Assembly (NCBI RefSeq): GCF_029626265.1
Contig: NZ_JARUBN010000001.1
Coordinates: forward strand, 5,211,001-5,275,000
DNA length: 64,000 nt
Reading direction: 5' to 3'
DNA from: Micromonospora sp. WMMD1102
Lineage (GTDB): Bacteria; Actinomycetota; Actinomycetes; Mycobacteriales; Micromonosporaceae
The notes beneath the pieces are model-generated. The model was given only the letters and a program-made list of their open reading frames with translations. It was not told the origin of the DNA and searched no databases. This document shows, in pieces, positions 62,325-64,000 of this stretch. The translations under genes were made by a program, and so were the position numbers. Within the stretch, counting starts at the first letter, position 1. Each line of letters begins with the position of its first letter.

Positions 62325-64000
62325 GTGCGCGAGTTCTCGGTTCCCCCAGCGGTCACGGTCGGGGACGCGGCCAACCTCACCGACCCGGTCTGGGACAACG
62401 CCGAGGAGGCCCCGGACAGCGTGCAGTTCGTCCGGCGCGCGGTGGACGCCGCCGGCCGGCAGGACGGCTGGGCCGACGTGACCTGCCGGCAGTTCCACGC
62501 CGAGGTGGTCGCGCTGGCCCGCGGCTTCGTCGCCGCCGGGATCAACCCCGGTGACCGGGTGGGCCTGATGAGCCGGACCCGGTACGAGTGGACCCTCGTC
62601 GACTACGCGGTCTGGGCGGCCGGCGGGGTGACCGTGCCGATCTACGAGACCTCCAGCCCGGAGCAGGTCGCCTGGATCCTCTCCGACTCCGGCGCGGTCG
62701 GCTGTGTGCTGGAGACCAACGGGCACGCGATGGCGCTGGCCGGGCTCCGAGACCAGCTGCCGAAGCTGGAGCAGGTCTGGCAGCTCGAACTCGGCGGCCT
62801 CGACGAGCTGGTGGCACTCGGCGAGCGGATCGACCCAACCAAGATCGAGGTACGCCGCAAGGCGGTCAAGGCGGCCGACATCGCCACCATCATCTACACC
62901 AGCGGCACCACCGGGCGACCCAAGGGCTGCGTACTGACCCACCGGAACCTGCTCGCGGACATCTGCAACGCCATCCCGGTGCTGCCGAACCTCTTCAACG
63001 AGGGCGCCTCGACGCTGCTCTTCCTGCCGCTGGCCCACTCGTTCGCCCGGCTGATCCAGATCGGCACGGTCCGGGCCCGGGTCACCGTGGCGCACAGCGC
63101 CGAGGTGAAGCACCTGGTCGACGAGTTGAAGGAGTTCCGGCCCAGCTTCGTGCTCTCGGTCCCCCGGGTCTTCGAGAAGGTCTACACCGGCGCGGTGCAG
63201 AAGGCGGCCGCGGAGGGCAAGGGCAAGATCTTCGGCCGGGCCGAGCAGGTGGCTGTCGCGTACAGCCAGGCCCTGGACACCCCGTCCGGGCCGGGCCTGG
63301 GCCTGCGGCTGCGGCACCGGGTCTTCGACCGGCTGGTCTACCGCAAGCTCCGGGCCGCGCTCGGCGGGCGCTGCCACAACGCGATCTCCGGCGGAGCTCC
63401 GCTCGGCGCCCGGCTCGGGCACTTCTTCCGGGGCGTCGGGGTGCAGGTCTACGAGGGGTACGGCCTGACCGAGACCTCCCCGGCGGTCGCGGTGAACCTG
63501 CCCGGCGCGATCCGGATCGGCACGGTCGGCCGGCCGCTGCCCGGGGTGACCGTCCGGATCGCCGACGACGGCGAGATCCTGATCAAGGGTGACGTGGTGT
63601 TCCAGGGGTACTGGAACAACCCGGAGGCGACCGCCGAGGTGCTCACCCCGGACGGCTGGTTCCACAGCGGTGACCTGGGCGAACTCGACAACGACGGCTA
63701 CCTCTGCATCACCGGGCGGAAGAAGGAGATCATCGTCACGGCGAACGGCAAGAACGTCGCTCCGGCCGTACTGGAGGACCGGATCCGGGCGCACCCGCTG
63801 GTCAGCCAGTGCATGGTGGTCGGCGACCGGCGGCCCTTCGTCGCCGCGCTGGTCACCATCGACGAGGAGGCGCTGCCGGCCTGGCTGCGCCGGCACGACC
63901 GCCCGGCGGACACCCCGGTCGGGAAGCTGCGGGACGACCCGAACCTGCGCAGGGAGATCCAGAACGCCGTGGACGAGGCCAACCAGGCGGTGTCCCGGGC
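62325..64000 (+). CDS. fadD15: long-chain fatty-acid-CoA ligase (FadD15-like), partial
   Basis: An AMP-forming acyl-CoA synthetase whose 3' end lies beyond the window. It begins VREFSVPPAVTVGDAANLTDPVWDN, then IIYTSGTTGRPKGCVLTHRNL (AMP-binding P-loop), LPLAHSFARL, GYGLTETSPAVAVN, DGWFHSGDLGELDNDGYLCITGRKKEIIVTANGKNVAP. The order and FadD15-like N-terminus match Rv2187. It would activate fatty acids as CoA esters at the inner side of the membrane. GGGAG lies 6 bases before the GTG at 62325. At least 558 codons are present. Confidence 0.95.
   Translation, partial: MREFSVPPAVTVGDAANLTDPVWDNAEEAPDSVQFVRRAVDAAGRQDGWADVTCRQFHAEVVALARGFVAAGINPGDRVGLMSRTRYEWTLVDYAVWAAGGVTVPIYETSSPEQVAWILSDSGAVGCVLETNGHAMALAGLRDQLPKLEQVWQLELGGLDELVALGERIDPTKIEVRRKAVKAADIATIIYTSGTTGRPKGCVLTHRNLLADICNAIPVLPNLFNEGASTLLFLPLAHSFARLIQIGTVRARVTVAHSAEVKHLVDELKEFRPSFVLSVPRVFEKVYTGAVQKAAAEGKGKIFGRAEQVAVAYSQALDTPSGPGLGLRLRHRVFDRLVYRKLRAALGGRCHNAISGGAPLGARLGHFFRGVGVQVYEGYGLTETSPAVAVNLPGAIRIGTVGRPLPGVTVRIADDGEILIKGDVVFQGYWNNPEATAEVLTPDGWFHSGDLGELDNDGYLCITGRKKEIIVTANGKNVAPAVLEDRIRAHPLVSQCMVVGDRRPFVAALVTIDEEALPAWLRRHDRPADTPVGKLRDDPNLRREIQNAVDEANQAVSR

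Overview
The window is high-GC, densely coded chromosomal DNA of an actinomycete. GTG starts are frequent, genes often overlap by 4 bases (GTGA), and several genes appear to be leaderless, with a TANNNT box 6-8 bases before the start codon. Gene content and order (MptA-type mannosyltransferase, Rv2175c/PknL pair, class II DAHP synthase, XRE/DUF5753 regulators, CBM2 chitinase, GH6 cellulase) point to the Micromonosporaceae (Micromonospora, Plantactinospora and relatives). The family assignment is inference; no rRNA or tRNA gene was seen.

A conserved backbone runs through the window in the order known from Mycobacterium tuberculosis Rv2173-Rv2187: polyprenyl diphosphate synthase (3055), MptA-like mannosyltransferase (4186), Rv2175c-like DNA-binding protein (6682), PknL-like PASTA kinase (7234), class II DAHP synthase (12210), Rv2179c-like 3'-5' exoribonuclease (38634), Rv2182c-like acyltransferase (44757), SRPBCC protein (61689) and FadD15-like acyl-CoA synthetase (62325, cut by the window end). 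Accessory islands sit between these anchors.

Region by region. 1-3 kb: small regulators, including a LWLC/PWPC Cys protein next to an XRE regulator. 3-10 kb: isoprenoid and mannosyl lipid genes, a split lycopene cyclase, the kinase and endonuclease IV. 10-17 kb: M15 peptidase, threonine aldolase, DAHP synthase, lipoprotein, VapBC with a palindromic operator, MFS exporter and ArsR-type regulator. 17.5-20.5 kb: a divergent EF-Tu behind a leader-peptide/hairpin element, then an ArsR-ArsC fusion with a VOC gene. 20.6-29 kb: stress genes, HAD and HIT proteins, a second LWLC protein beside an XRE-DUF5753 regulator apparently fused to DUF397, RidA and a short STAND regulator. 29-40 kb: ricin-type lectin, 2H phosphoesterase, chitinase, glutathione peroxidase, DUF4397/sortase F pair, ProC, phosphofructokinase with a PPi-type signature, exoribonuclease and Crp. 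41-53.7 kb: a large cyclase/STAND protein whose zinc ribbons start at ATC, acyltransferase, OtsA, a flavin monooxygenase coupled to an alpha/beta hydrolase lacking its nucleophile serine, and a LacI regulator beside a GH6 cellulase with palindromic operators. 53.8-58.2 kb: a sigma/anti-sigma/ABC operon. 58.2-64 kb: VOC remnant, EEP hydrolase, ROK glucokinase, Pro-rich protein, SRPBCC and FadD15.

The most promising material is the EF-Tu paralog (changes at the E. coli Q124 and R230 positions, with an attenuator-like leader), the two LWLC-protein/XRE loci, the ATC-initiated cyclase and the serine-less hydrolase. All functions are read from motifs and context; no searches were run.
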